Source: Giesbergeria sp.
GTDB lineage: Bacteria; Pseudomonadota; Gammaproteobacteria; Burkholderiales; Burkholderiaceae_C
NCBI RefSeq assembly: GCF_028686475.1
Contig: NZ_JAQUCA010000001.1
Location: forward strand, 216,979-280,978
Length of the DNA stretch: 64,000 nucleotides
Reading direction: 5' to 3'
Within the stretch, counting starts at the first letter, position 1, and each line of letters starts with the position of its first letter. Positions 21,897-31,016 of the stretch are shown here, piece by piece. A program made the translations under genes and the position numbers. A model generated the notes under the pieces. The model ran no database searches, was not told the origin of the DNA, and saw only the letters and a program-made list of their open reading frames with translations.

Positions 21897-22667
21897 ATGA
21901 AAGCCATCATCCTTGCCGGGGGCCTAGGCACCCGTATTTCTGAAGAATCGCACCTGCGCCCCAAACCGATGATTGAAATTGGGGGGCGGCCTATTTTGTG
22001 GCACATCATGAAGCTGTATGCTGCCCACGGCGTGAATGATTTTATCATCTGCCTAGGCTACAAAGGCTATGTGATTAAGGAGTATTTTGCCAATTATTTT
22101 CTGCACATGTCGGATGTCACCTTTGATATGGCCAACAACCAAATGGAAGTGCATCGTCGCCATGCCGAGCCTTGGCGCGTTACTTTGGTCGATACCGGCG
22201 ATAACACCATGACGGGTGGCCGCTTGCGCCGGGTGCGCGATTATTTGCAACCCGGCGAAACTTTCGCCTTTACCTACGGCGATGGCGTGGCCGATATTGA
22301 TTTAACGGCAGAATTTGCCTTTCACCATGCCCACGGCAAACTAGCCACCGTAGCGGCGGTATTACCACCAGGCCGTTATGGCGCTTTACAACTAGAAGGC
22401 AAGCGCGTCGCCGCCTTTGCCGAAAAACCCCGAGGCGATGGTGGCCTGATTAATGGGGGTTTTTTTGTTTTGCAACCCGAAGCCATCGACCTGATTGATA
22501 ATGACCAAACCAGCTGGGAGCTAGAGCCTATGAATGCCTTGGCCGCCCAAGGCCAATTGCATGCCTTTGAACACAGCGGCTTTTGGCAACCGATGGACAC
22601 CCTGCGCGAGAAAAATCTGCTCGAAGAACTCTGGCAATCAGGCCAAGCACCGTGGAAACAATGGTGA
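21897..22667 (+). CDS. rfbF: Glucose-1-phosphate cytidylyltransferase
   Basis: The 256-residue product begins [20 protein letters not shown], with the nucleotidyltransferase loop GGLGTR and [28 protein letters not shown] supplies the metal-binding aspartate, and the [15 protein letters not shown] and [18 protein letters not shown] segments are typical of RfbF. It makes CDP-glucose from CTP and glucose-1-phosphate in the cytoplasm, the first step to CDP-deoxysugars. The stop lies a few bases before the rfbG start, giving a coupled pair. Confidence 0.95.
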   Translation: MKAIILAGGLGTRISEESHLRPKPMIEIGGRPILWHIMKLYAAHGVNDFIICLGYKGYVIKEYFANYFLHMSDVTFDMANNQMEVHRRHAEPWRVTLVDTGDNTMTGGRLRRVRDYLQPGETFAFTYGDGVADIDLTAEFAFHHAHGKLATVAAVLPPGRYGALQLEGKRVAAFAEKPRGDGGLINGGFFVLQPEAIDLIDNDQTSWELEPMNALAAQGQLHAFEHSGFWQPMDTLREKNLLEELWQSGQAPWKQW

Positions 22668-22672
22668 GCAGT

Positions 22673-23743
22673 ATGTCTATGCAAACAAACCCTGATTTTT
22701 GGCGCGGTAAACGGGTATTGCTCACCGGTCATACCGGTTTCAAAGGGGCTTGGTTGGCGCTGTGGCTGCAACGCTTAGGTGCCCACGTGACAGGCTTGGC
22801 CCTGCCCCCGACAACGACACCCGCCTTGTTTACTTTGGCGCAGGTAGCGCAGGGCATGGACAGCCATTTCATGGATATTCGCGATGCCGCCGCTGTGGCC
22901 GCACGGGTGCAGACGACGCAACCAGACATCGTGCTGCATTTGGCGGCCCAAGCACTGGTGCGCCCCAGCTATGCAGCACCACTGGAAACCTACGCCACCA
23001 ACGTCATGGGCACGGCCCATGTATTGGATGCCCTGCGTGGATTGAACCGCGTGCGCGTAGCGCTGGTGATTACCACCGACAAGGTGTATCGCAACCACGA
23101 ATGGGCCTACCCCTACCGCGAGAGTGACCCTTTGGGCGGCCACGACCCTTACAGCGCCAGCAAAGCCGCCGCCGAGTTAGTGACGGCCAGCTACCGCGAT
23201 GCCTTTCTGCAAGCGCAGGGCGTAGCCGTGGCCACCGCACGGGCCGGCAATGTGATGGGTGGCGGCGATTGGTCCCCAGAACGGTTGTTGCCCGATGCGG
23301 TACGCGCTTGGCAACAGGGCGACAGCTTGCACATCCGCCAGCCCCAAGCCACCCGGCCTTGGCAACATGTCCTAGAGCCACTGGCCGCTTATTTGCTGCT
23401 GGCAGAGAAACTTTGGCAACAACCCGCACTGGCAGCGGCCTACAACTTTGGCCCGCTACCGCACGAAGCAGCCACCGTACAAACGGTGATAGAGCTGGCC
23501 GCCCGTGCCTACCCCCATGCCAGCGTGCGTTATGACGACCCACAGCAAGGCCCGCACGAAGCGCGTTGGTTGGCGTTAGAAACCGCCCAAGCGCGCAGCG
23601 TGTTGGGTGTGCAACCGTGCTGGCCTTTGGCCACAGCGGTAGAACGCAGCATGGCGTGGTATCGTGCCCAGCAACAGGGGGCCGATGCGCGTTCCCTCTG
23701 TGAGGCAGACATAGATTGCTATGGGGAAGAGTTTTTGGCATGA
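22673..23743 (+). CDS. rfbG: CDP-glucose 4,6-dehydratase
   Basis: The 356-residue SDR enzyme starts MSMQTNPDFWRGKRVLLTGH, with the NAD-binding TGHTGFKGAWL, the active-site serine/threonine region VITTDKVYRN and the catalytic YSASKAAAE. The motif GNVMGGGDWSPERLLPD is diagnostic of RfbG. It converts CDP-glucose to CDP-4-keto-6-deoxyglucose. The ATG at 22673 (GGTGAG upstream) is preferred; 22661 and 22679 are alternatives. The stop overlaps the next start as ATGA. Confidence 0.94.
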   Translation: MSMQTNPDFWRGKRVLLTGHTGFKGAWLALWLQRLGAHVTGLALPPTTTPALFTLAQVAQGMDSHFMDIRDAAAVAARVQTTQPDIVLHLAAQALVRPSYAAPLETYATNVMGTAHVLDALRGLNRVRVALVITTDKVYRNHEWAYPYRESDPLGGHDPYSASKAAAELVTASYRDAFLQAQGVAVATARAGNVMGGGDWSPERLLPDAVRAWQQGDSLHIRQPQATRPWQHVLEPLAAYLLLAEKLWQQPALAAAYNFGPLPHEAATVQTVIELAARAYPHASVRYDDPQQGPHEARWLALETAQARSVLGVQPCWPLATAVERSMAWYRAQQQGADARSLCEADIDCYGEEFLA

Positions 23744-24300
23744 GTCGCTTTATCGTCACGGCTACGCCGCTGCCCGGCGTAATGCAAATACAGCGCCAGC
23801 CTTTGGTCGATGCACGCGGCGCGCTCACCCGCTTGTTCTGCGCCCAAGAACTGGCCGTTGCTGGCTGGCATGGGCCTATCGCCCAAATCAACCACACCCA
23901 TACCGTGCAACGCGGCACCGTGCGTGGCCTGCATTACCAGCGGCCACCGGTTGCCGAGGCCAAATTGATCAGCTGCCTGCGCGGGGCGGTGTGGGATGTG
24001 GTGGTGGATTTGCGCGCTGGCTCGCCCAGCTTTTTACGCTGGTACGCTACGGAGCTATCTGCCGACAACCACACCGCGCTACTCATTCCGCCCGGCTGCG
24101 CCCACGGCTTCCAAACCTTGCAAGACGATACCGAACTGCTCTATCTGCATTCGGCCCTCTACTGCCCAGATTATGAAGCTGCTGTGCATGTCAGTGAGCC
24201 ACGGCTGGCTATTGCGTGGCCCCTGCCGATTGCCAACCTGTCCACCCGCGATGCTGCCCATACGCTGCTGCCCCCTGAATTTGCAGGTATTGCCCTATAA
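23740..24300 (+). CDS. dTDP-4-dehydrorhamnose 3,5-epimerase-like sugar epimerase
   Basis: The 186-residue cupin shows the RmlC pattern: DARGALTRLFC, QINHTHTVQRGTVRGLHYQ with the catalytic His in RGLHYQ, LRGAVWDVVVDLR, and IPPGCAHGFQTLQDDTELLYLHSALY. In this context the substrate is probably CDP-4-keto-6-deoxyglucose, epimerised at C3 and/or C5, rather than the dTDP sugar. It overlaps rfbG by four bases and is followed by a C-methyltransferase. That neighbour suggests it may prepare the C3 position for methylation. Confidence 0.82.
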   Translation: MSRFIVTATPLPGVMQIQRQPLVDARGALTRLFCAQELAVAGWHGPIAQINHTHTVQRGTVRGLHYQRPPVAEAKLISCLRGAVWDVVVDLRAGSPSFLRWYATELSADNHTALLIPPGCAHGFQTLQDDTELLYLHSALYCPDYEAAVHVSEPRLAIAWPLPIANLSTRDAAHTLLPPEFAGIAL

Positions 24301-24311
24301 AGTTTTCCTCC

Positions 24312-25553
24312 ATGAAATGTCGTCACTGCGCCGCACCTGTCACCCTGTCCTTGGTCGATCTGGGCACCGCACCGCCTTCCAATGCCTATTTAGATGCCCA
24401 AGCTCTGCATGGCCCCGAGCGCTGGTATCCGCTGCGGGTGTTGGTGTGCGAACAATGTTGGTTGGCCCAAACTGAAGACTTTGCCCAAGCCGACGAGCTG
24501 TTTTCTGCCAATTACGCCTATTTCAGCTCTTACTCCAGCACTTGGCTGGCCCATGCCCAATCCTATGTCGAGGCGATGGTGCAGCGCTGGGGGTTAAACG
24601 AACGCAGCAAAGTGGTAGAAATTGCCGCCAACGATGGCTACCTGTTGCAATATGTGGCCCAACGCGGCATCCCCTGCTTGGGGGTAGAGCCTACCGCCAG
24701 CACTGCCGCTGCCGCGCGGGCCAAAGGCATCCCCATCGTAGAAGAGTTTTTTGGCACAGTGTTAGCGCAAAAACTGCTGGCCCAAGACCATAGCGCCGAC
24801 CTGATGGCAGCCAACAACGTGCTGGCCCATGTGCCCGACATCAATGATTTTGTGGCTGGCTTTGCTACCTTGCTTAAACCAACTGGTGTGGCCACGTTTG
24901 AGTTTCCGCACCTGCTGCAATTGGTAGCGCAGTGCCAATTCGACACCATCTACCACGAACATTTCTCTTACCTGTCACTCACGGCGGTACAACGCATTTT
25001 TGCGGCCAACGGCCTGACGGTGTTTGATGTGCAAGAACTGCCCACCCACGGTGGCAGTTTGCGCGTGTTTGCGCGGCGCACCAATGGCCTAGAGCGCCCA
25101 GTCACACCCGCCGTAGCCGCCCTGCTAGAGCAGGAAGCCAGCGCTGGCATGGGCCATGCCGCGTTTTACCAAGGCTTGCAACCCCAAGCACTGCGTATTA
25201 AACGCGAACTACTCACCTTCCTGCTGCAAGCACAGGCCCAAGGGCGTAAGGTGGCTGCCTACGGTGCGGCAGCCAAGGGCAACACCCTACTCAACTTTGC
25301 TGGCGTGCGCTCGGATTTATTACCCTATGTCGTCGATAAAAATCCGGCCAAGCAAGGCCAATTTTTGCCCGGCAGTCGCATCCCCGTTGTGGATGAAAAC
25401 CACTTGCGTGCCCATCGCCCCGACATCGTGCTCATCCTGCCTTGGAACCTACAAGCAGAAGTAGTACAGCAACTAGCCTACATCCACGAATGGGGTGGGC
25501 AGTTGGCGGTGGCCGTGCCCCAGTTCACCCTGCTGCATCAGGCCAGTACATGA
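24312..25553 (+). CDS. Sugar C-methyltransferase (NovU/TylC3 family)
   Basis: The 413-residue protein has an N-terminal zinc-binding Cys pattern (MKCRHC...CEQCWLAQ), a SAM-binding Rossmann domain (VVEIAANDGYLLQYVAQRG), the conserved active-site stretch TIYHEHFSYLSL and a C-terminal second Rossmann-like domain (VAAYGAAAKGNTLLNF). This architecture is that of methyltransferases acting at C3 (or C5) of nucleotide 4-keto-6-deoxysugars. With RfbF and RfbG it implies a CDP-linked branched sugar. Its stop overlaps the reductase ATG. Confidence 0.88.
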   Translation: MKCRHCAAPVTLSLVDLGTAPPSNAYLDAQALHGPERWYPLRVLVCEQCWLAQTEDFAQADELFSANYAYFSSYSSTWLAHAQSYVEAMVQRWGLNERSKVVEIAANDGYLLQYVAQRGIPCLGVEPTASTAAAARAKGIPIVEEFFGTVLAQKLLAQDHSADLMAANNVLAHVPDINDFVAGFATLLKPTGVATFEFPHLLQLVAQCQFDTIYHEHFSYLSLTAVQRIFAANGLTVFDVQELPTHGGSLRVFARRTNGLERPVTPAVAALLEQEASAGMGHAAFYQGLQPQALRIKRELLTFLLQAQAQGRKVAAYGAAAKGNTLLNFAGVRSDLLPYVVDKNPAKQGQFLPGSRIPVVDENHLRAHRPDIVLILPWNLQAEVVQQLAYIHEWGGQLAVAVPQFTLLHQAST

Positions 25554-26443
25554 GAGTACTGCTGACCGGTAGTAGTGGCTTTTTGGGCCGCTATGTGCTG
25601 CAATGCCTGCACCAGCAAGGTATCGAGACGGTATTGTTAGGCCGCCAGCCCTCACCCAACGCCCAAACCAGCCAGTGGATAGCCGCCGATTTGTTGGGCC
25701 ATCCTGATTTTGCTGCGCTGGCGCAGCAAGCACAAGCTACCCACCTGCTGCACTTGGCTTGGTATGCTGAGCATGGCCAGTACTGGAATTCTCCGCTCAA
25801 TCTGCGCTGGGTCGAGGCCACTACGCGCCTGACCGAAGCCTTTTGCCAAGCCGGTGGCCAGCGGGTGGTGGTGGCTGGTACCTGTGCCGAATACGACTGG
25901 TCGCATGGTTATTGCCGCGAAGAAAGCACACCGTTGCACCCAACCACCCTGTATGGCGTAGCCAAAGATGCTACCCGGCGTCTGGTGATGGCCGTGTGCG
26001 AACAACACCAAGTGCCTTGCGCTTGGGGCCGGGTTTTTCTGCCCTTTGGTGCCGGCGAATCCTCCCAGCGCCTCATCCCCTCACTACTGGCCACACTTCA
26101 AGGTCAACGCGCACCTTTTGGTGTCCATGCCAATGCCTACCGGGATTTTCTACACGCCTCGGATGTGGCCGCCGGGCTGGTGACTCTGTTACAGCCTACC
26201 GCTTCTGGGGCGTACAACATCAGTTCAGGTCAACCAGTGCAACTGAAAACCATCGTGTGCCATTTGGCAAAGTTACTCGACGCAGACCCCGCGCCTGTTT
26301 TAGCCCTGGGCAGTGAACGCGCTGGAGAGCCTGCCTTGCTGGTGGGAGAAGCACAGCGGCTGCACGCTTTGGGCTGGCGCCCGACACTAAGCCTAGAACA
26401 GGCGCTGCACAAAGCAGCACGCGAGTCTCATCCCAGCAACTAG
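25550..26443 (+). CDS. NAD(P)-dependent sugar 4-ketoreductase/epimerase (SDR)
   Basis: The 297-residue SDR begins MRVLLTGSSGFLGRYVLQCL, with the TGxxGFxG cofactor loop, a VVVAGTCAEYDW segment and the catalytic YGVAKDATRR. The position at the end of the CDP-sugar genes suggests it reduces the 4-keto group of the methylated intermediate, but an epimerase role is possible. The ATG overlaps the methyltransferase stop as ATGA. The stop codon lies within a 7-bp tandem repeat. Confidence 0.8.
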   Translation: MRVLLTGSSGFLGRYVLQCLHQQGIETVLLGRQPSPNAQTSQWIAADLLGHPDFAALAQQAQATHLLHLAWYAEHGQYWNSPLNLRWVEATTRLTEAFCQAGGQRVVVAGTCAEYDWSHGYCREESTPLHPTTLYGVAKDATRRLVMAVCEQHQVPCAWGRVFLPFGAGESSQRLIPSLLATLQGQRAPFGVHANAYRDFLHASDVAAGLVTLLQPTASGAYNISSGQPVQLKTIVCHLAKLLDADPAPVLALGSERAGEPALLVGEAQRLHALGWRPTLSLEQALHKAARESHPSN

Positions 26444-26455
26444 CAACTAGCAACT
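26435..26455 (+). repeat. Three tandem copies of AGCAACT
   Basis: Units stand at 26435-26441, 26442-26448 and 26449-26455. The reductase stop TAG (26441-26443) is formed at the junction of the first two units, so the stop persists with any copy number of two or more. Confidence 0.85.
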
Positions 26456-26503
26456 ACGACCCTCATTTTTAATTTCTCTTACGCTCCTAGACTGAAAAAA
26501 TTC

Positions 26504-27277
26504 ATGAAACTCACCCTAGACACCCAAGCCCAAACCCTGACGATACAAGACACCGGCCAGCCCGAAACCCTGCCGCTGTATTCCAAACAGGCTTTTGAAA
26601 TCCTCTCGCAGCACTGGGTGCGGGTAGGCTGGAACCAGAAATACCCATACACCTTCAGCTGGATGGGCCGCCCGGTTATCCAGCTGCCCGAAGACATGCT
26701 GCGGATGCAAGAAGTGATTTTCAGCATCCAGCCCGATGTGATTATCGAAACTGGCGTGGCCCACGGCGGCTCCTTGATTTTTTACTCCAGCCTGTGCAAA
26801 GCGATGGAGCAAGGCCGGGTGATTGGTATCGACATCGAAATCCGCCCGCACAATCGCCAAGCCATTGAGGCCCACCCCTTGAATGACCGCATCACCCTGA
26901 TAGAGGGCAGCTCCACCGCCCCCGACATCGTGGCCCAAGTCAAGGCGCTGGTGCAACCGGGCGAGAAAGTGCTGGTGATTTTGGACTCCAACCACACTTA
27001 CGCCCACGTTCTGGCCGAATTAGAGGCTTATGCCGATGTGGTCACACCCGGCTCGTACATTGTGGCCACCGATGGCATCATGCAAGACTTGGCCGACGTG
27101 CCGCGTGGCAGCCCTAGCTGGGCGACCGACAACCCCAGCTGCGCCGCGCGCGATTTTGCCGCCCAACACCCCGAATTTAAAATTGAGCAACCGCGCTGGC
27201 CTTTCAACGAGAGCGAACTCGACCAAAACATCACCCATTGGCCCGGTGCTTGGTTACGACGCCTGTCCTCCTCTTAA
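26504..27277 (+). CDS. CmcI/cephalosporin-hydroxylase family methyltransferase
   Basis: The 257-residue protein carries the CmcI-type Rossmann core: VIIETGVAHGGSLIFYSSLC, RVIGIDIEIRPHNRQAIEAH, ITLIEGSSTAPDIVAQVK and VLVILDSNHTYAHVLAELEAY. Despite the family name, members in glycan clusters behave as SAM-dependent O-methyltransferases. Context suggests O-methylation of the deoxysugar or glycan. A 60-base gap with the AGCAACT repeats separates it from the sugar operon. Confidence 0.8.
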   Translation: MKLTLDTQAQTLTIQDTGQPETLPLYSKQAFEILSQHWVRVGWNQKYPYTFSWMGRPVIQLPEDMLRMQEVIFSIQPDVIIETGVAHGGSLIFYSSLCKAMEQGRVIGIDIEIRPHNRQAIEAHPLNDRITLIEGSSTAPDIVAQVKALVQPGEKVLVILDSNHTYAHVLAELEAYADVVTPGSYIVATDGIMQDLADVPRGSPSWATDNPSCAARDFAAQHPEFKIEQPRWPFNESELDQNITHWPGAWLRRLSSS

Positions 27278-27294
27278 TTTGCTTCCTCTGCACC

Positions 27295-28113
27295 ATGCAC
27301 CCTGTTTTTTGCATCACCCACCAACCCAGCATCACCATTGACCTGGACCCCAACGCCACTGTGGTTTGGTTGGGAGCAGCAGGACAAGCACCGCAAACCC
27401 CGCAAGCGCTGTTGGACGTACACCAAGCCTACCCCGATTTGATGGCTTGGCACCCATTTTTGACCGGTGCCGCAGGGGCCTTTGCCATTCGGCGCTGGTT
27501 GCGCGACCAGCAGCCCGAGTTTTCTGACTTTGACCTCATCACCCTGACGCAATACCGCAAATTTATTTCGCTGCAAGCCTTTGGACGCACCACCAGCAGC
27601 TTTCCGACCATGCGCTTTATCAACCAAGCGGCGCAGGTGCCCAGTTATGGCACATGGTTTTCTGAACCCGCGCAGTATTTCTGTATTGCCAGCCCGCGCA
27701 ACATTGGCAACACCTTTCAGCAATACGCCCATGTGCATCAGGCCCCGGATTTTTTGCGCTACTTGGCCACAGCGGTAGAGTTAGAAGTCATCACCGCGCA
27801 AGAGTGCTTTGAGCTAATCAACCATGCCACCATCATTCCCGGTGGTATCGAAGTGGGCACCTTTCCCATCAATATCTTTCTGGCCATCACCGAACAGCTG
27901 GAGGCCGTATGCTTGCATTTTTTAGAGCGCCACCGGCCCGTCAAACTCGATGCCTACCACCGCCGGGCGCTGGCTTTTTGCAATGAACGCTTGGGCAGCT
28001 ACTTGCTACAAAAAGTGCTGCACGAGATTTTTGACAACACCATCCCAGACAATATCGTCGGCTACATGCACACGATAGATATTGGTGCCACCGAATACCG
28101 CGCCGGAACCTGA
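27295..28113 (+). CDS. DUF4422-like glycan cluster protein (divergent)
   Basis: The 272-residue protein begins MHPVFCITHQPSITIDLDPN. FDLITLTQYRKFISLQAF resembles the 'CHYRRYF' region of DUF4422 glycosyltransferase-like proteins. The C-terminal PINIFLAITEQLEAVCLHFL and YHRRALAFCNERLGSYLL recall the DUF4422 ending. These matches are weak, so the assignment is inference from pattern and context. A glycosyltransferase role is plausible. The upstream frame extends further, but the ATG at 27295 fits the fold start. Confidence 0.45.
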   Translation: MHPVFCITHQPSITIDLDPNATVVWLGAAGQAPQTPQALLDVHQAYPDLMAWHPFLTGAAGAFAIRRWLRDQQPEFSDFDLITLTQYRKFISLQAFGRTTSSFPTMRFINQAAQVPSYGTWFSEPAQYFCIASPRNIGNTFQQYAHVHQAPDFLRYLATAVELEVITAQECFELINHATIIPGGIEVGTFPINIFLAITEQLEAVCLHFLERHRPVKLDAYHRRALAFCNERLGSYLLQKVLHEIFDNTIPDNIVGYMHTIDIGATEYRAGT

Positions 28114-28131
28114 ACCCATTTTTTCCCCAGC

Positions 28132-30879
28132 ATGAACACCACCGCCAGCGGCAGCCGCTCTAAACTGTCCCACATTACGCAAAAGCTCAAAGCACAAATC
28201 GGCCCAGTCCTCGCCCAAGCCCGCACGGACGAGAAGCAGCAGGCTTATGCCAACTGGCTGGCAGATTTTCGTGCCAGCAGCGCACAATGCACGCCGGTGC
28301 CAGAGTCGTCCCGCTTGCATCTGAGCGTGCTGCTGTGCTGCCCGCCCAGCACCAACGCGGCTTTGTTGGAGCGCACCCAGCAAAGTTTGGCCGCGCAAAC
28401 CCGCCCGGCAGACTGGGTAGAAATCACCCACGATGCCCCAACCCGGTGGTGGCAACAGGCCCCAGCACCGGGCTGGACCTTGCTGCTGCACGCCGGTGAC
28501 ACGCTAGAGCCACAAGCGCTGTTCATGCTAGAGCGCACCTTGGTGGACCATGCCACGCCCGATAGCGTGCTGCTGTACTGTGACCACGACGACCACAGCG
28601 AACCTGAAGGCCAGCCGCAGCACCCCCGTCTCAAGCCTGCACTCAATCTCGATTTACTGCGTAGCCTGCCCTATATGGGCCGGGCCTTGGTCTTGCAAAA
28701 CGCTTGGGGGCAGCGCCAACTGGGCGCGCAGCAAGGCTTGCCAGACTTGGCCGCTGCCTACCACTGCGCCCTAGAGGCCAGCGTACTGCCTGGCAAGGCC
28801 GTCTTGCACCTGCCGCTGGTGTTGCTGCATTTATCGCCCACGACAGACAGCCTCTTAAGCACCACCTCGGAGATGTGGCAACGCCTGGCCCAAGTGCTAG
28901 AAAGCCATTTGCAAGCCCCAGCGCCCGATGCCCAAGTAATGGAAGGGCCGGGGCCGGGCACCTTCCATGTTATCTATCCGCTAGCGCAAACACCGCTGGT
29001 CAGCATCATCATCCCCACCAAGGACTTGCTGCCCTTTCTGAGCCGCTGCATAGACTCGCTGCTGTCGCAAACCGATTACCCCGCCTTTGAGATTTTGCTG
29101 GTCGATAACGATAGCCAAACCCCCGAGGCGCGCGAGTTTCTCTCGGGCCTGTCGGCCTTGGGCAGCGAGCAGATTCGGGTGCTTTCGGCACCGGGGCCAT
29201 TCAGTTTGGCACGGCTGAACAATTTGGCGGTAGCGCAAGCACGCGGCGAGTTCGTTCTACTGCTCAACAACGATACCGCCGTCTTGCAAGCCGACTGGCT
29301 CAGCCACCTGCTGCGCCACGGCCTGCGCGAGGGCGTAGGCGCAGTGGGCGCACGCTTGCTTTACCCCGATGGCACGCTGCAACACGCAGGTGTCGTGATG
29401 GGCTTGGGTGGCCCAGCAGACCACCCGCTGCTCGGTTTAGACAAGCACGCGCCCGGCTATATGTTCCGCGCCCAAGTGGCGCAAAACTTCTCTGCGCTGG
29501 CTGGGGCTTGTTTGTTAGTACGCAAAGCCGTCTATGAGGCTGTGGGCGGCATGGACGAAGCCACCTTTGGTGTTTCGTACAGCAGCATGGACTTGTGCTT
29601 ACGCATAGGCCAAAGCGGCCAGCGCATCGTTTGGACACCCTTGGCCACCCTGCTGCACGAGAGCGGGGCCAGCCAAAAGGCCGGGCTAGAAACCATCAGC
29701 CCAGAGCAAAAATTACAGCGCTTTCAGCGTGAACAAGCCGCGATGTACCAACGCTGGCCCGCCATCATCGCCAATGACCCCGCCTACAACCCCAACCTCT
29801 CGTTGATTGGCACCGGCTACGAATTCGAGTCCAACCCTCTGCTGCGTTTTGACCATTTTCCGCAGCCCCTGCAACACAAAATTGCCGCCTTCCATGCCGA
29901 TGTGCAAGGCTGTGGCCATTACCGCATCATCCAACCCATGCAGGCCATGCTAGAGGCTGGGCTGTGCCGAGGCGGGGCCTCGTTGGATATTTTTAGCCCC
30001 AATCTGGCCCTACGCAGTGGGGCCGATGTGTTGGTGTTTCAGCGGCCCAATACCGAAATCATGCTCGGGCACCTCAAAGCCCTGACAGGGTTAAAGAATG
30101 TACGCAAAATCTACGAAATCGATGACCAATTGAGCAAAGTGCCGCTCAAAAGCGCCCACTACGACCACATGCCCAAAGACCTGCGCGGCAAAATGCTCAA
30201 AGCGATTGGTCTGTGCGACCGGCTGGTAGTCTCCACCGAAGCCTTGGCGCACGAGTTGGGCGGTTACAGCGACGACGTGCGCGTGGTACACAACCGCTTG
30301 GCCCCCGCCATGTGGGGGGCCGTACCACCCCAACGCCCCAGCACAGCACAGCGCCCCGCCGGAAAAAAACCACGCATCGGTTGGGCCGGTGGCATCAGCC
30401 ACCAAGGCGACTTGGAAATGGTGGCCGCCGTGATTAAAGACTTGGCTGACCAAGTGGACTGGGTTTTTATGGGCATGTGCCCAGACAGCATCCGCCCCTA
30501 TATCCAAGAATTTGTGCCCGGCGTACCTACCTTACAATACCCGGCCCAACTCATGGCTTTAAGCCAAAATTGGGATTTGGCCATTGCCCCCGTAGAAAGC
30601 AATGCTTTTAACGATTGCAAATCCAACCTCAAGCTGCTCGAATACGGTTGGTGCGGTGTGCCGGTGCTATGTTCTGACGTTACGCCCTACCAAGGCAATT
30701 TACCAGCTACACGGGTCAAAAACCGCTACAAAGACTGGCGTGATGCCATCTTAGAGCGGGTGTCCGATTTGGACGCTTGCCAGCGCGATGGTCTAGCGCT
30801 ACAAGCGCAAGTAGCCCGCGATTGGACACTCACTGGCCAGAACCTGCAACGCTGGTACGAAGCTTGGACGGGACAATAA
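28132..30879 (+). CDS. Large multidomain glycosyltransferase (GT2 plus GT4-like)
   Basis: The 915-residue protein appears to have three modules. Residues about 60-240 look like a degenerate GT-A domain (LHLSVLLCCPPSTNAALLER; LLLHAGDTLEPQALFMLE). From about residue 289 there is a clear GT2 domain (PLVSIIIPTKDLLPFLSRC; ILLVDNDSQ; FVLLLNNDTAVLQADWL). From about residue 580 there is a GT4/GT1-like domain (FHADVQGCGHYRIIQPMQAM; RIGWAGGISHQGDLEM; CKSNLKLLEYGWCGVPVLCS). Such enzymes can add several sugars in succession. It probably assembles the glycan from the CDP-sugar made upstream; flagellar genes follow directly. Confidence 0.85.
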   Translation: MNTTASGSRSKLSHITQKLKAQIGPVLAQARTDEKQQAYANWLADFRASSAQCTPVPESSRLHLSVLLCCPPSTNAALLERTQQSLAAQTRPADWVEITHDAPTRWWQQAPAPGWTLLLHAGDTLEPQALFMLERTLVDHATPDSVLLYCDHDDHSEPEGQPQHPRLKPALNLDLLRSLPYMGRALVLQNAWGQRQLGAQQGLPDLAAAYHCALEASVLPGKAVLHLPLVLLHLSPTTDSLLSTTSEMWQRLAQVLESHLQAPAPDAQVMEGPGPGTFHVIYPLAQTPLVSIIIPTKDLLPFLSRCIDSLLSQTDYPAFEILLVDNDSQTPEAREFLSGLSALGSEQIRVLSAPGPFSLARLNNLAVAQARGEFVLLLNNDTAVLQADWLSHLLRHGLREGVGAVGARLLYPDGTLQHAGVVMGLGGPADHPLLGLDKHAPGYMFRAQVAQNFSALAGACLLVRKAVYEAVGGMDEATFGVSYSSMDLCLRIGQSGQRIVWTPLATLLHESGASQKAGLETISPEQKLQRFQREQAAMYQRWPAIIANDPAYNPNLSLIGTGYEFESNPLLRFDHFPQPLQHKIAAFHADVQGCGHYRIIQPMQAMLEAGLCRGGASLDIFSPNLALRSGADVLVFQRPNTEIMLGHLKALTGLKNVRKIYEIDDQLSKVPLKSAHYDHMPKDLRGKMLKAIGLCDRLVVSTEALAHELGGYSDDVRVVHNRLAPAMWGAVPPQRPSTAQRPAGKKPRIGWAGGISHQGDLEMVAAVIKDLADQVDWVFMGMCPDSIRPYIQEFVPGVPTLQYPAQLMALSQNWDLAIAPVESNAFNDCKSNLKLLEYGWCGVPVLCSDVTPYQGNLPATRVKNRYKDWRDAILERVSDLDACQRDGLALQAQVARDWTLTGQNLQRWYEAWTGQ

Positions 30880-31016
30880 ACCCCGATTTAACCCGGTTTT
30901 TGCCGCAACAGTGTGCCTCCGAAGTCAAACGCTTCCGGTACATTACCAACCATCAGCGCTTGATGCTGCCCTGATCTTCTTCTGATCGCCCCTGTCACAG
31001 CCACCTTTCATCCAGC

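Noticed and set aside
26435..26455. Phase variation by slippage of the AGCAACT repeat
   Set aside because: The stop codon is formed at the junction of repeat units, so changes in copy number (two or more) do not alter the protein.
30880..31016. Sigma-28 promoter before motA (TTTAACC...GCCGCAAC)
   Set aside because: The spacing between the elements is too short and the -10 box is poor.
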